A stretch of DNA of 64,000 bases from CAIQPS01 sp963783835 (GTDB lineage Bacteria > Actinomycetota > Thermoleophilia > RBG-16-64-13), in NCBI GenBank assembly GCA_963783835.1, contig CAWAOX010000013.1, forward strand, positions 186,001 to 250,000, written 5' to 3'. A program made the translations under genes and the position numbers. Every line of letters starts with the position of its first letter. Positions within the stretch are counted from its first letter, which is position 1. The notes under the pieces were generated by a model. The model saw nothing but the letters and a program-made list of their open reading frames with translations. It was not told the DNA's origin and searched no databases. Below are positions 1 through 7,480 of the stretch, one piece after another.

Positions 1-1
1 T

Positions 2-283
2 CAGGACATACCGCTGACCGGGCGCATGCTGGCCATAGCCGACGCCTACTCCGCCATGACCACGCGCCGGCCGTATCATCGCGCCAGAACATCGGAGGAG
101 GCGCGCGAAGAGATACGCAAGGTCGCCGGGTCCCAGCTCGATTCTCGGATGGTCGAGGTGTTCTTCTCCTTGTTCGACCCGATTCCCAAGACCGCGGAGA
201 CGTCGGCGGATGCCGGAGCGCGGGATGCCGAAGGCCGTACCACTGCGCCGGTCGCCTGGGCGCCGGAAACTGGGGTCGCTTAG
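2..283 (+). CDS. HD-GYP-type phosphohydrolase, C-terminal part
   Basis: The frame is open from the left edge and ends at TAG 281-283, so the start lies outside the window. The visible part begins QDIPLTGRMLAIADAYSAMT and continues with RRPYHRART and a G-x-Q-x-D stretch. This matches the end of HD-GYP domains (IADAYDAMTSDRPYR, then EEA...I and G-x-FDP), which hydrolyse cyclic di-GMP or serve as HD phosphohydrolases. The metal-binding HD and GYP motifs would be upstream and cannot be checked, so activity is unproven. After the domain there is a low-complexity tail of about 35 residues rich in Ala, Thr and Pro. The next gene starts 73 bases downstream on the same strand. Confidence 0.75.
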   Translation, partial: QDIPLTGRMLAIADAYSAMTTRRPYHRARTSEEAREEIRKVAGSQLDSRMVEVFFSLFDPIPKTAETSADAGARDAEGRTTAPVAWAPETGVA

Positions 284-356
284 GCCCGCATGTCCGGGCG
301 CCTCTCGGGCTCGGCGCCTGCGATAGAATCGCTCGGACGATGAGCCCGATATCCGC

Positions 357-1646
357 ATGAACGACTTCGGCCGCGGCCCTCGCGTGTTCTACGGGTGGTA
401 CGTGCTCGCCGCCTCGTTCGTCATCCTGTTCCTGAATACCGGGGGCCGCTCCATCATCGGCCTGATGGTGAAGCCGATGGCGAACGAGTTCGGGTGGAGC
501 CGCGCCGCGATATCGTCGGCCGTCTTCCTCAACATGGCCGTGTTTTCGGTGGCTACCATCGTCGCCGGCCGCCTGTACGACCGCTACGGGCCCAAGTGGG
601 TGATAGCCGGGTCGACCCTCCTCTTCTCGGCCGGCTACGCGCTTATGGCGACTATGGATTCAATGTGGCAGTTCCTCGCGTACTACGGAGTCCTGAGCGC
701 GGCCGGACTGGGAGGGATCACAACCTCGATCTTCGGGTCGATCATCGGCAACTGGTTCGAGAGACGCAGAGGATTGGCCATCAGCCTGGCGTTCGCCGGT
801 AGCTGCCTGGGCCAGTTCTTCCTCATACCGGTCTTTTCGGACATGATCCTCGCCTCCGGCTGGCGAAGTCCGGTCATTTGGATAGCCGTCCTCTCCCTGG
901 CCGTCAATCTGCCCCTCGTCTTCGGGGTCATACGAGGGAATCCGGACAGCTTTGGGCTCGAACCCTACGGGACGCGCGACCGGCAGGCGCGGGGTGAGTC
1001 GCGGAGCGGGGCGGACTCCCTCGTTGGACCGTCTCGCGCCGCAGCGGCCCCGACCGGCCTTACCCTCTCGGAGGCCATGCGCACGCGCTCCCTGTGGTTG
1101 TTCACCCTTGTCATGTTCGTCTGCGGCGGCGCGGATTACCTCGTCACTACCCATCTGGTGGCCATGGTCACCGACTACGGCATCTCCGCCGACGCGGGAG
1201 CCAGCATGCTCGCCTGGCTCGGCCTCCTCAGTCTGGGCGGGGTCCTCGTCGCCGGCCCTGCCGCGGACGCGATCGGCAACAAGATCCCTATCGCTGCTAC
1301 CTTCGGGGTCAGGATCCTGCTGTTCGCGCTGCTGTTCGCCTTCAAGGGAGAGATCCCCTTCTGGGTCTTCTCGCTGGGCTTCGGTCTCACCTTCGCGGTC
1401 ACGGCGCCGCTCACCCCGACGCTGCTTGCCGCCCTATACGGCGTGACTCACCTCGGCTTCATCTCCGGTTTCATCACGACCGCCCACATGCTGGGAGGCG
1501 GACTATGGGCCTACCTCGGCGGGGTCGTGTTCGACAGCACCGGCGACTACGACCTCGCCCTCCTCATCTCGGCCGGGCTGTCCGCGCTCGCCCTGGTCGG
1601 CACGCTCTTCATCCGGGAGGAACGCCATCTGCCTGGTGACCGATAG
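357..1646 (+). CDS. MFS transporter, oxalate/formate-antiporter-like
   Basis: The 429-residue protein has the length and hydrophobic pattern of a 12-helix major facilitator. It opens with FYGWYVLAASFVILF and has the loop 2-3 signature as GRLYDRYGPK. A hydrophilic linker near residues 195-235 separates two six-helix halves, and the second half repeats the pattern with GPAADAIGNK. The opening W-Y-V and the EFGWSRAAIS segment resemble the OFA (oxalate:formate antiporter) and monocarboxylate subgroup, so an organic anion is a likely substrate. The substrate cannot be fixed from sequence. It lies between the HD-GYP gene and the CTP-synthase-like gene, with about 100 bases on the downstream side. 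Confidence 0.85.
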   Translation: MNDFGRGPRVFYGWYVLAASFVILFLNTGGRSIIGLMVKPMANEFGWSRAAISSAVFLNMAVFSVATIVAGRLYDRYGPKWVIAGSTLLFSAGYALMATMDSMWQFLAYYGVLSAAGLGGITTSIFGSIIGNWFERRRGLAISLAFAGSCLGQFFLIPVFSDMILASGWRSPVIWIAVLSLAVNLPLVFGVIRGNPDSFGLEPYGTRDRQARGESRSGADSLVGPSRAAAAPTGLTLSEAMRTRSLWLFTLVMFVCGGADYLVTTHLVAMVTDYGISADAGASMLAWLGLLSLGGVLVAGPAADAIGNKIPIAATFGVRILLFALLFAFKGEIPFWVFSLGFGLTFAVTAPLTPTLLAALYGVTHLGFISGFITTAHMLGGGLWAYLGGVVFDSTGDYDLALLISAGLSALALVGTLFIREERHLPGDR

Positions 1647-1750
1647 GGCGCCGCTCTGGTATCTTTCGGCCGGCCCATGGCACACCGAGGAAGGTCGATG
1701 ATCGAGAAACACGTTCTTCAAAGCCACGGGAAAGTGGGGCGGAGGAGCAG

Positions 1751-2476
1751 ATGAGCACGGCAACGGGTGATCGGGTGAAGATCGCGACCATCGCCGACTA
1801 CGGGCCGGAGCATCCGTCGCGCGCGTCGGCGCGCAAGGCCCTCGCTCACGCGGCCGATGCCCTCGACCTCGAGCTCGAAGTACAGTGGTTCTCCACCGCC
1901 ACGCTGGACACCACCTCAGGTCGCACTTCCCTATCCGGATTCGACGGTATCTTCGCCCCGGGAGGTGAGTTTAAGAACAAGGACGGCGGATTGGCGGCGA
2001 TCCGCTTCGCCCGCGAGGCGGGGTGGCCCTTCTTTGGCACCTGAGGAGGCTTCCAACATGCTCTGGTAGAGCATGCACGCAACGTTCTGGGGATACGGGA
2101 CGCGGATCACGAAGAGAGCGCGCCGGACGCGTCCAGTCTCGTCATCACGCGGCTCGCATGCTCCCTTCGGGGCACCGAGCAGGTAGTCCACGTGCTCCCG
2201 GGCACGCTCGCCTTCAACGCGTACGGAAAGGACCGTTCCACCGAGAGGTTCCTATGCAACTACGGCCTGAACCAACGCTATCGCGACCTGCTGTTCGGAG
2301 GCGGCCTCAAGATCGCGGGCGAAGACAGCGAGGGCAACGTGAGGATCGTCGAGCTTCAGTCGCACCCCTTCTTCATGGCGACTCTGTTCGTCCCCCAGTT
2401 GTCCTCGGAACCCGGCAGACCGCACCCGCTCATCGTGGCCTTTCTTAGGGCCGCCAGGACATTCCGTGTGAGGTGA
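1751..2476 (+). CDS. CTP synthase C-terminal-related selenoprotein (in-frame UGA at residue 98)
   Basis: The frame runs from ATG 1751 (after GGAGGAG) to TGA 2474-2476, interrupted only by TGA 2042-2044. Upstream is IADYGPE and FDGIFAPGGEF, then FFGT; after the TGA the frame continues GGFQHALVEHARNVLG. This is the CTP synthase glutaminase nucleophile motif GTCGGFQH with Cys replaced by UGA. Homology continues through HPFFMATLFVPQ and GRPHPLIVAFL. The amidotransferase His and Glu (H-P-E in CTP synthase) are Val and Gln here, so glutamine hydrolysis is unlikely and a redox or other Sec-based role is more plausible. NCBI uses the family name CTP synthase C-terminal region-related (seleno)protein. 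A perfect hairpin lies 12 bases after the UGA. Product 241 residues. The next gene overlaps the stop (GTGA). Confidence 0.88.
2057..2075 (+). promoter_or_regulatory. SECIS-like hairpin of the CTP-synthase-like selenoprotein
   Basis: An 8-bp perfect stem, CATGCTCT (2057-2064) with AGAGCATG (2068-2075), closes a GGT loop (2065-2067). The loop starts 20 bases after the TGA at 2042-2044. A short apical loop with a G-U about 16-37 bases downstream of the UGA is the usual bacterial SelB-recognised arrangement. The hairpin lies inside the coding frame, as bacterial SECIS elements do. Confidence 0.75.
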
Positions 2477-2865
2477 AGACGATGGTGGGGCAAAGCGACA
2501 AACTGAATCCATGGATCGGAAGGGAGTTGTTCGACGCATACGCCCAGAAGATCGGCATGATCACCGGCCTCGGCTTTCCGCGCAGGAAGTTCGGTACGAC
2601 GTGGCTGTTGGTGGAGACCGCCGATGCCGTCTGGATACCCGTGCCGCTCATCGGGATCCGCTCTACGGACGATCGTCTGGTGCTGCCGTACCCCAAGTCC
2701 TATATAGAGAGCGGACCCACCGTCGTAGAGGACAGCCCGCTCTCGCAGGAGGAGTTGCGCCGGTTGGGTCTGCACTACGGCTTCGACAACCAAATACCCG
2801 GCGCCACGTGCTGCCAGGGCTGCGGCCTTTGCCGGGCCGGTAGGCGGGCGGAGCGGTCCCGCTAA
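2473..2865 (+). CDS. PRC-barrel-like protein with C-terminal cysteine cluster
   Basis: Starts at GTG 2473, overlapping the stop of the selenoprotein gene (GTGA), or at ATG 2482. Translational coupling is likely. The 130-residue product has a pattern seen in PRC-barrel proteins: short beta strands, then LVLPYPKSYIESGP and LSQEELRRLGLHYGF. These resemble the barrel-plus-tail sequence in which a P-Y-x-K stretch is followed by LSxEEExxLYxHYG. The last 25 residues add a CCQGCGLC cluster, four cysteines in eight residues, suited to metal or disulfide chemistry and unusual for PRC proteins. Tight coupling suggests it works with the selenoprotein, for example as a redox partner. That is inference; no specific function is recognised. 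Confidence 0.6.
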   Translation: MKTMVGQSDKLNPWIGRELFDAYAQKIGMITGLGFPRRKFGTTWLLVETADAVWIPVPLIGIRSTDDRLVLPYPKSYIESGPTVVEDSPLSQEELRRLGLHYGFDNQIPGATCCQGCGLCRAGRRAERSR

Positions 2866-2976
2866 GCAGACGGAGTTGGTGCCTCTGCCCAATGCAGAGG
2901 ACACCGGTGCCCGAGGCCCCGACAATGGGGCTCGTGTTGGAGGCAGGCCCTCAGCCAAAGGCTGGAGGAGTGCTTG

Positions 2977-4281
2977 CTACGGGACCTGGATCAGCGAGCC
3001 TGCCACGTCAAAAGCATCCACACCGATGTTTGTGTCGGTTGCGGCAGTGTTCTTCGTCCCCGTCCACTCGATCTTGAGGGTGTGGGCGCCGGAGGGAAGG
3101 GTGCCGGTCTCCCATGCCTTTTCCTGCCACAGAGCAGTGGCGCTGTAGAGATCGACAGTGACCGGGGCCTGGTCGTCCAAGGTCACCTTGGCCATGCCAT
3201 AGACCGGGCTCTTCTTGGCCATCCAGGCCAGGTAGGTGCCCTCGAAGGCGACGGTCAGCGAGGCCCCGCTGGAGTTCGCGAAGAGGAAGCTGCCCCCGGA
3301 GGCAGACCCGTCGGTGGTTCTCGTCCAGGTACCGGCGTAAAGCAGGCTGGAGTCGGTCTGCTCGTACCGGGTGGGAGTGATGGTCGTGGTCGTTGTGGTC
3401 GTGATGATCGTGCTCGTCGTGGTCGAGGTGATAGTGGTCGTGGTCGCGATGCTGGTCGTAGTCGCAATGCTGGTCGTAGTCGTGGTCGGGACGATCGCCG
3501 GCACGGACTGCCCGGTCGAGGTGGTGCCTTCCGAGGTCACGGTCGTAGAGCTACTGGCTCCCAAGCCCCCGCCGAGAGCCACCACCAACACAACCACCAG
3601 AGCGGCGACCCCGAGGCCTCCCAGCAGGGCGTAGGTCAGCCACTTTCTCTTTGAGCGGGGGCTGCGAGACGAGGCGGCGCGACGGAGAGCCGACTCGCCC
3701 GGCTTGCCCGGGGCGACTACATCGGCAACAGTGGTCTTCCCCTTCAGCGCATCCAGGAAGCTTACGGCATCGGGGAAGCGGTCCTTCGGGTCCTTGGCCA
3801 GGGCGATCTCGAGAACCGGCGGGATGTGTGGCGGGAGACCGGCAAGAGCGACCTGGGGGATCTCAAGGGGAGGCTGGTATAGAATTCGGGAGATGACGGA
3901 GTCGGCAGAAAGACCGTCGGAGGCCCCGAAGGGGTGCTTGCCGGTGAACATCTCGTAGGCCACCACCCCCAAGGCGAATATGTCGGCCCGTTCGTCCACC
4001 GGATCCCCGTAGATCTGCTCTGGGGCCGCATATGCCGAGGTGCGCGTGGCAGTTCCGGCTCGAGCCGGAACGGGGTCGTCACCCACATGGGCGATGCCGA
4101 AGGCGGCCACGGTCGCCTGGCCGCTGGAGGTGAGGGCGATTTTCTCGGGCGTTATGTCGCCATAGATGATCCCCCGCCAGTGGGAAAACTCGAGAGCGTT
4201 CAGGAGTTGCCCCAGAATGCTCAGGGCGGTCGCAGGATCGACGGGGCCTCGGCTGACAAGTTGACGTAGGGTCTCGGGCAC
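2977..4281 (-). CDS. Membrane-anchored pseudokinase (Hanks type, no N-lobe) with extracellular beta domain
   Basis: Related to PknB-type Ser/Thr kinases but catalytically degraded. I place the start at GTG 4279-4281, preceded by AGGAGG at 5-6 bases, giving 434 residues; the frame extends to 4422 without recognisable kinase sequence. The Gly-rich loop and ATP-binding Lys are absent: homology begins at PETLRQLVSRG, the helix D region. The HRD motif is YGD (Asp42), the DFG motif is AFG (residues 60-62), and the APE motif is kept. A transmembrane helix spans about 214-238, then a Thr-rich linker to about 304. The C-terminal 130 residues form a beta-sandwich-like domain seen in secreted carbohydrate-active proteins (FxGTxLxWM, VDLYSAT, HTLKIEWTGTKN). 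Probably a scaffold or sensor rather than an enzyme. Confidence 0.8.
   Translation of the reverse strand: MPETLRQLVSRGPVDPATALSILGQLLNALEFSHWRGIIYGDITPEKIALTSSGQATVAAFGIAHVGDDPVPARAGTATRTSAYAAPEQIYGDPVDERADIFALGVVAYEMFTGKHPFGASDGLSADSVISRILYQPPLEIPQVALAGLPPHIPPVLEIALAKDPKDRFPDAVSFLDALKGKTTVADVVAPGKPGESALRRAASSRSPRSKRKWLTYALLGGLGVAALVVVLVVALGGGLGASSSTTVTSEGTTSTGQSVPAIVPTTTTTSIATTTSIATTTTITSTTTSTIITTTTTTTITPTRYEQTDSSLLYAGTWTRTTDGSASGGSFLFANSSGASLTVAFEGTYLAWMAKKSPVYGMAKVTLDDQAPVTVDLYSATALWQEKAWETGTLPSGAHTLKIEWTGTKNTAATDTNIGVDAFDVAGSLIQVP
3375..3490. repeat. Low-complexity Thr-codon tract in the pseudokinase linker
   Basis: A run of GTCGTGGTC-like triplet variants encodes, on the minus strand, an extended Thr-rich segment broken by Ile, Ser and Ala. 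It includes two near-identical copies of a TTTSIA unit. This is a typical wall-spanning, possibly glycosylated linker between membrane helix and outer domain. Poly-Val reading frames on the plus strand are shadows of it. Confidence 0.7.
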
Positions 4282-4515
4282 AGGTACCTCCTGGGCGGTC
4301 TTGGTCAAGAGTACCGGGCGGCCGCGGATAAGAATAGGTCCCGGGGGTTCAGGCGTCCTTGGACGTCGTTCGGTCCTACTGGCGGAGATCGCGTTTCTCG
4401 CGCCGCGCAGACGCCGCCGCACCGATTAAGCGCGCGTTTTGCAGGTATTTCATGCACCGGCGCGGCAAGCTCTGGTATGATGCCCACATACAGCGCGCGC
4501 TCAAGGGGTTGCGAC

Positions 4516-5332
4516 ATGCAGCTACGAGAAGTGTTAAGGAGTATGGGGCTTGCGGGGACCGTCATCGGTCTCGGTGTCGGCCTCGCCGTTCAGGCGGGGG
4601 GCTGTGCCGGCGATCCGGCTAGAGGCGCGACGACGACCGCGGCACCGGGTACGCAGGTGTCGGCGCTCCCCGCGCTGCCCTCCCTGGATCTGGAAGCGCC
4701 CAAGGAGTACCAGACGGCCTCGTTCGCCTTCGGCTGATTCTGGGGCGCCGAGGCGCAGTTGGGCGCCCTCCCAGGAGTCATCCGTACCAGAGTGGGATAC
4801 ACAGGCGGCACCGACCAAGAATCCCACTTACTACAATCTCGGCGACCACACCGAGACCGTGCAGTTGGATTTCGACCCATCGAAGGTGACGTATGAGGCG
4901 CTCGTGGAGGCGTTCTTCGCGGCCCACGATGCCACTCAATCGGCGGGAAAGCGACAGTACATGTCGGCCATCTTCGTGCGCGACGCCGAGCAGGAACGGA
5001 TCGCCCGTGCGGTGACGCAGCGGCTGCAGGGAGTCTCAGAAGACGTCATCCGGACCCAGATAATCCCGACGGCCGACTTCTATCTTGCCGAAGACTACCA
5101 TCAGAAATACGCGCTCCAAGGAGACAGCCTGCTTCTTGGCGAGTTCCGCGCCATCTACCCCGATCTCTGGGACCTGGTGGATTCAACGGCGGCCACGCGG
5201 GTGAACGCCTACCTCTATGGCGAGGGCACGCCCGAACAGCTACGCGCGGAGCTTGACGGGCTGGGCCTCTCCACGGCCGGAAAGGACCACCTGCTCGCCG
5301 CCACGCCCGCCGGGGTCTGCCCGGTGAACTGA
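4516..5332 (+). CDS. msrA: Secreted peptide-methionine (S)-S-oxide reductase MsrA, in-frame UGA plus apparent frameshift
   Basis: MsrA reduces methionine-S-sulfoxide in proteins. The start is ATG 4516 after AAGGGG. A hydrophobic leader ends in QAGGC, giving a signal peptide or lipobox near residue 30, so an exported or lipid-anchored form is likely. TGA 4735-4737 (codon 74) replaces the catalytic Cys of GCFWG, and the frame continues FWGAEAQLGALPGV and TRVGYTGG. One extra C at 4815/4816 then shifts the frame. Frame +2 resumes exactly where the family does (KNPTYYNLGDHTETVQLDFDP) and runs through YHQKY to a C-terminal Cys at GVCPVN, a possible resolving residue. Sec-MsrA is an established bacterial selenoprotein type. 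The frameshift may be a sequence error; if real, the gene is broken. Product about 271 residues. Confidence 0.85.
4743..4768 (+). promoter_or_regulatory. Candidate SECIS hairpin of msrA
   Basis: GGGCGCC (4743-4749) pairs with GGCGCCC (4762-4768) around a 12-base loop, starting 6 bases after the TGA at 4735-4737. An alternative smaller fold (GCGC/GCGC, 4745-4756) competes. The position suits a bacterial SECIS, but the loop is larger than in the hairpin at 2057 and the region is very GC-rich, so support is moderate. Confidence 0.5.
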
Positions 5333-5351
5333 GCGGCGTGTGCGGGGCGGC

Positions 5352-6845
5352 TCAGTGCCCCTTGCTGCTCGACGCCTCCTCCAGTTGGCGCATCACTACT
5401 TCCAGGTTGAACGAGGCCGGCTTCTGGCGCGGCGGGTACTTCACGAAGTCTTCTATCTGCCCCGCCACCAACGCCTGCATGCCGTAGATCAAGAAAGCGT
5501 GATCGAGCATCCAGTCCCAGTAGGTGTTCGAGTTCTCGTCGGCCCGCTCGAAAGGGTCGCGGCGGAGGTTGAATATCTTGGGTACGCGCAGTGCAACGAA
5601 GGGCTCCGCCCAGCACTGCAGCCGCGTGGCCCGCTGCTCCATAAGCACCGCTTTCCAGTCTTGGTACCGGATCGCCAGAATATCCCCGTCGTCACTGATG
5701 TAGAAGAAGGACTTACGGGGGCTTTCCTCGACCTCACCCCTTAGATAGGGCAGCATGTTGTAACCGTCCAGGTGGACCTTGAAGGTCTTGTCGCCGGCCT
5801 GGTGCCCGTCGAGGAGCTTTTCTTTGACGTCCGGCTCTCCCGCGGCGGCCAGCAAGGTCGTCGCCCAGTCCTGATGCGTGACGATGCCGTTGAGCACGGT
5901 ACCGGCCTTGAACTTGCCGGGCCAACGCACGAAGGCCGGCACGCGCCAGCCGCCCTCCCAGTTGGTGTTCTTCTCGCTGCGGAACGGGGTGATCCCGGCA
6001 TCCGGCCAACTGTTGTAGTGCGGCCCGTTGTCCGTCGAGTACATGACGATCGTATCCTCGGCGATGCCCAGCTCGTCCAGCTTGTCCAGCATCCGCCCGA
6101 TGTTCTCGTCGTGGGCGACCATCACGTCGTTATAGTCTCCCTGACCGCTCTTGCCCTTGTGCTTGTCGGCGCAGTGGGTGCGGAAGTGCATGGCCGACGT
6201 GTTGTACCACAGGAAGAACGGTGTGCCTGCGCTGTGAGCCCGGTCGATGAAATCGAGGGCGTGCTCCGTGACCTCGTCATCGATGGTCTCCATGCGCTTC
6301 TTGGTGAGCAACCCGGTGTCCTCGATCTTCTGTCCGCCCCTGCCATCGGACCAGCAGTGCAGCACGCCCCTGGGCCCGAAGCGCTGCTTGAAAGCCGGGT
6401 CTTTGGGATAGTCCGGAAGCTCCGGCTCCTCCTCGGCGTTGAGGTGGTACAGGTTGCCGAAGAATTCGTCGAATCCGTGCACGGTAGGCAGGAACGCGTC
6501 CTTGTCGCCCAAGTGGTTCTTGCCGAACTGGCCGGTAGTGTAACCGTGGGGCTTGAGGAGCTCGGCGATGGTGGGATCTTCCGCCTGCAAGCCGAGGTCC
6601 GCGCCGGGCATCCCCACCTTGGTCAGGCCGGTGCGGATGGGGTTCTGACCGGTGATGAAGGCGGCGCGGCCGGCCGTACAGCTCTGCTGGCCGTAGTAGT
6701 CGGTGAAGGCGATGCCTTCGTTGGCGACGCGGTCGATGTTCGGGGTGCGGTAGCCCATCTGGCCCCGGCTGTTGTAGCTTATGTTCCACCAGCCGATGTC
6801 ATCGCCCCATAAGATAAGGATGTTCGGCTTCTGCTGCTCTGCCAT
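5352..6845 (-). CDS. Arylsulfatase (formylglycine-dependent, Cys type)
   Basis: Hydrolyses sulfate esters with a formylglycine nucleophile. I use ATG 6845 (GAGGGGAG upstream), giving about 497 residues and the start MAEQQKPNILILWGDD, the usual metal-binding Asp pair of the family. The modification motif is SCTAGR near residue 57, a C-x-A-x-R form that oxygen-independent anSME enzymes can convert. GKNHLG and STDNGPH supply further active-site residues, and TNWEGGWRVPAFVRWPGK is the typical central region. There is no signal peptide, so it is probably cytoplasmic. Orientation is convergent with msrA, 19 bases apart. A maturase and a second sulfatase lie at 59-63 kb. The natural substrate is unknown. 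Confidence 0.93.
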   Translation of the reverse strand: MAEQQKPNILILWGDDIGWWNISYNSRGQMGYRTPNIDRVANEGIAFTDYYGQQSCTAGRAAFITGQNPIRTGLTKVGMPGADLGLQAEDPTIAELLKPHGYTTGQFGKNHLGDKDAFLPTVHGFDEFFGNLYHLNAEEEPELPDYPKDPAFKQRFGPRGVLHCWSDGRGGQKIEDTGLLTKKRMETIDDEVTEHALDFIDRAHSAGTPFFLWYNTSAMHFRTHCADKHKGKSGQGDYNDVMVAHDENIGRMLDKLDELGIAEDTIVMYSTDNGPHYNSWPDAGITPFRSEKNTNWEGGWRVPAFVRWPGKFKAGTVLNGIVTHQDWATTLLAAAGEPDVKEKLLDGHQAGDKTFKVHLDGYNMLPYLRGEVEESPRKSFFYISDDGDILAIRYQDWKAVLMEQRATRLQCWAEPFVALRVPKIFNLRRDPFERADENSNTYWDWMLDHAFLIYGMQALVAGQIEDFVKYPPRQKPASFNLEVVMRQLEEASSSKGH

Positions 6846-7082
6846 ACCCTCGCTCCCCTCGTTTCTGGTCGGATCAGGCCCACCGATAATACTCTTTGGC
6901 AGGGGCGATCCAATCATGTTTGTCCCCGTCTATCATGTTGCGGCGCACAGACTCGTGCTGCCGCGGCGTGCCCCACGAAGGGGTTTGGATTCCGGTGATC
7001 GCAGGTATACGGACAAAGACCCTGGGTTGAAGGCACAGAGACCAGAGTCAGGCGACGCGATCTTCTTCGAGGGGGTTCGATC

Positions 7083-7346
7083 ATGGGGATTCTGGCGTGG
7101 ATCGTCTTCGGTGGCCTGGCCGGCTTAGTGGCCGGATTTCTCACGGGTCGTCGTGGGGGCATCATCTACAGCATCATCGTGGGCATCGTGGGGGCGCTGC
7201 TGGGCGGGTTTATCATGAGCCTGGTCGGGAGCACAGGCGTGACCGGATGGAACTGGCGGAGTTTCGCGGTGGCGGTCGGCGGCTCGGTTGTGCTGCTTCT
7301 CATCCTGGGACTGATCCGCGGGCGCGGAAGGCTCCGGGGCCGCTGA
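7083..7346 (+). CDS. GlsB/YeaQ/YmgE-family membrane protein
   Basis: A small protein of 87 residues with three hydrophobic helices and glycine-rich packing (GGLAGLVAGFLTGRRGG, GIVGALLGGFIMSLVG). This is the pattern of the transglycosylase-associated/GlsB family, linked to stress responses in several bacteria. The molecular activity is not known. GAGGGGG lies ahead of the ATG. About 235 bases separate it from the divergent arylsulfatase start; no clear promoter hexamers or hairpin stand out there. It converges on the AI-2E family gene. Confidence 0.85.
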   Translation: MGILAWIVFGGLAGLVAGFLTGRRGGIIYSIIVGIVGALLGGFIMSLVGSTGVTGWNWRSFAVAVGGSVVLLLILGLIRGRGRLRGR

Positions 7347-7480
7347 GCGTCTCAGGCTCCGCGACGGGCAAAGAGCGGTCGTTCCCGTCCACTCCGGCAG
7401 GCCGCTGAACCGGCGAGGACGTAGCCCACGTCGATCCATCCGCCAGAGCGAAGCTGGTCGCGGGGACCTGCGCGTCGCGG

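Noticed and set aside
3371..3634. Plus-strand frame starting with a Val-rich stretch
   Set aside because: It is the shadow of the Thr-rich linker of the pseudokinase on the other strand.
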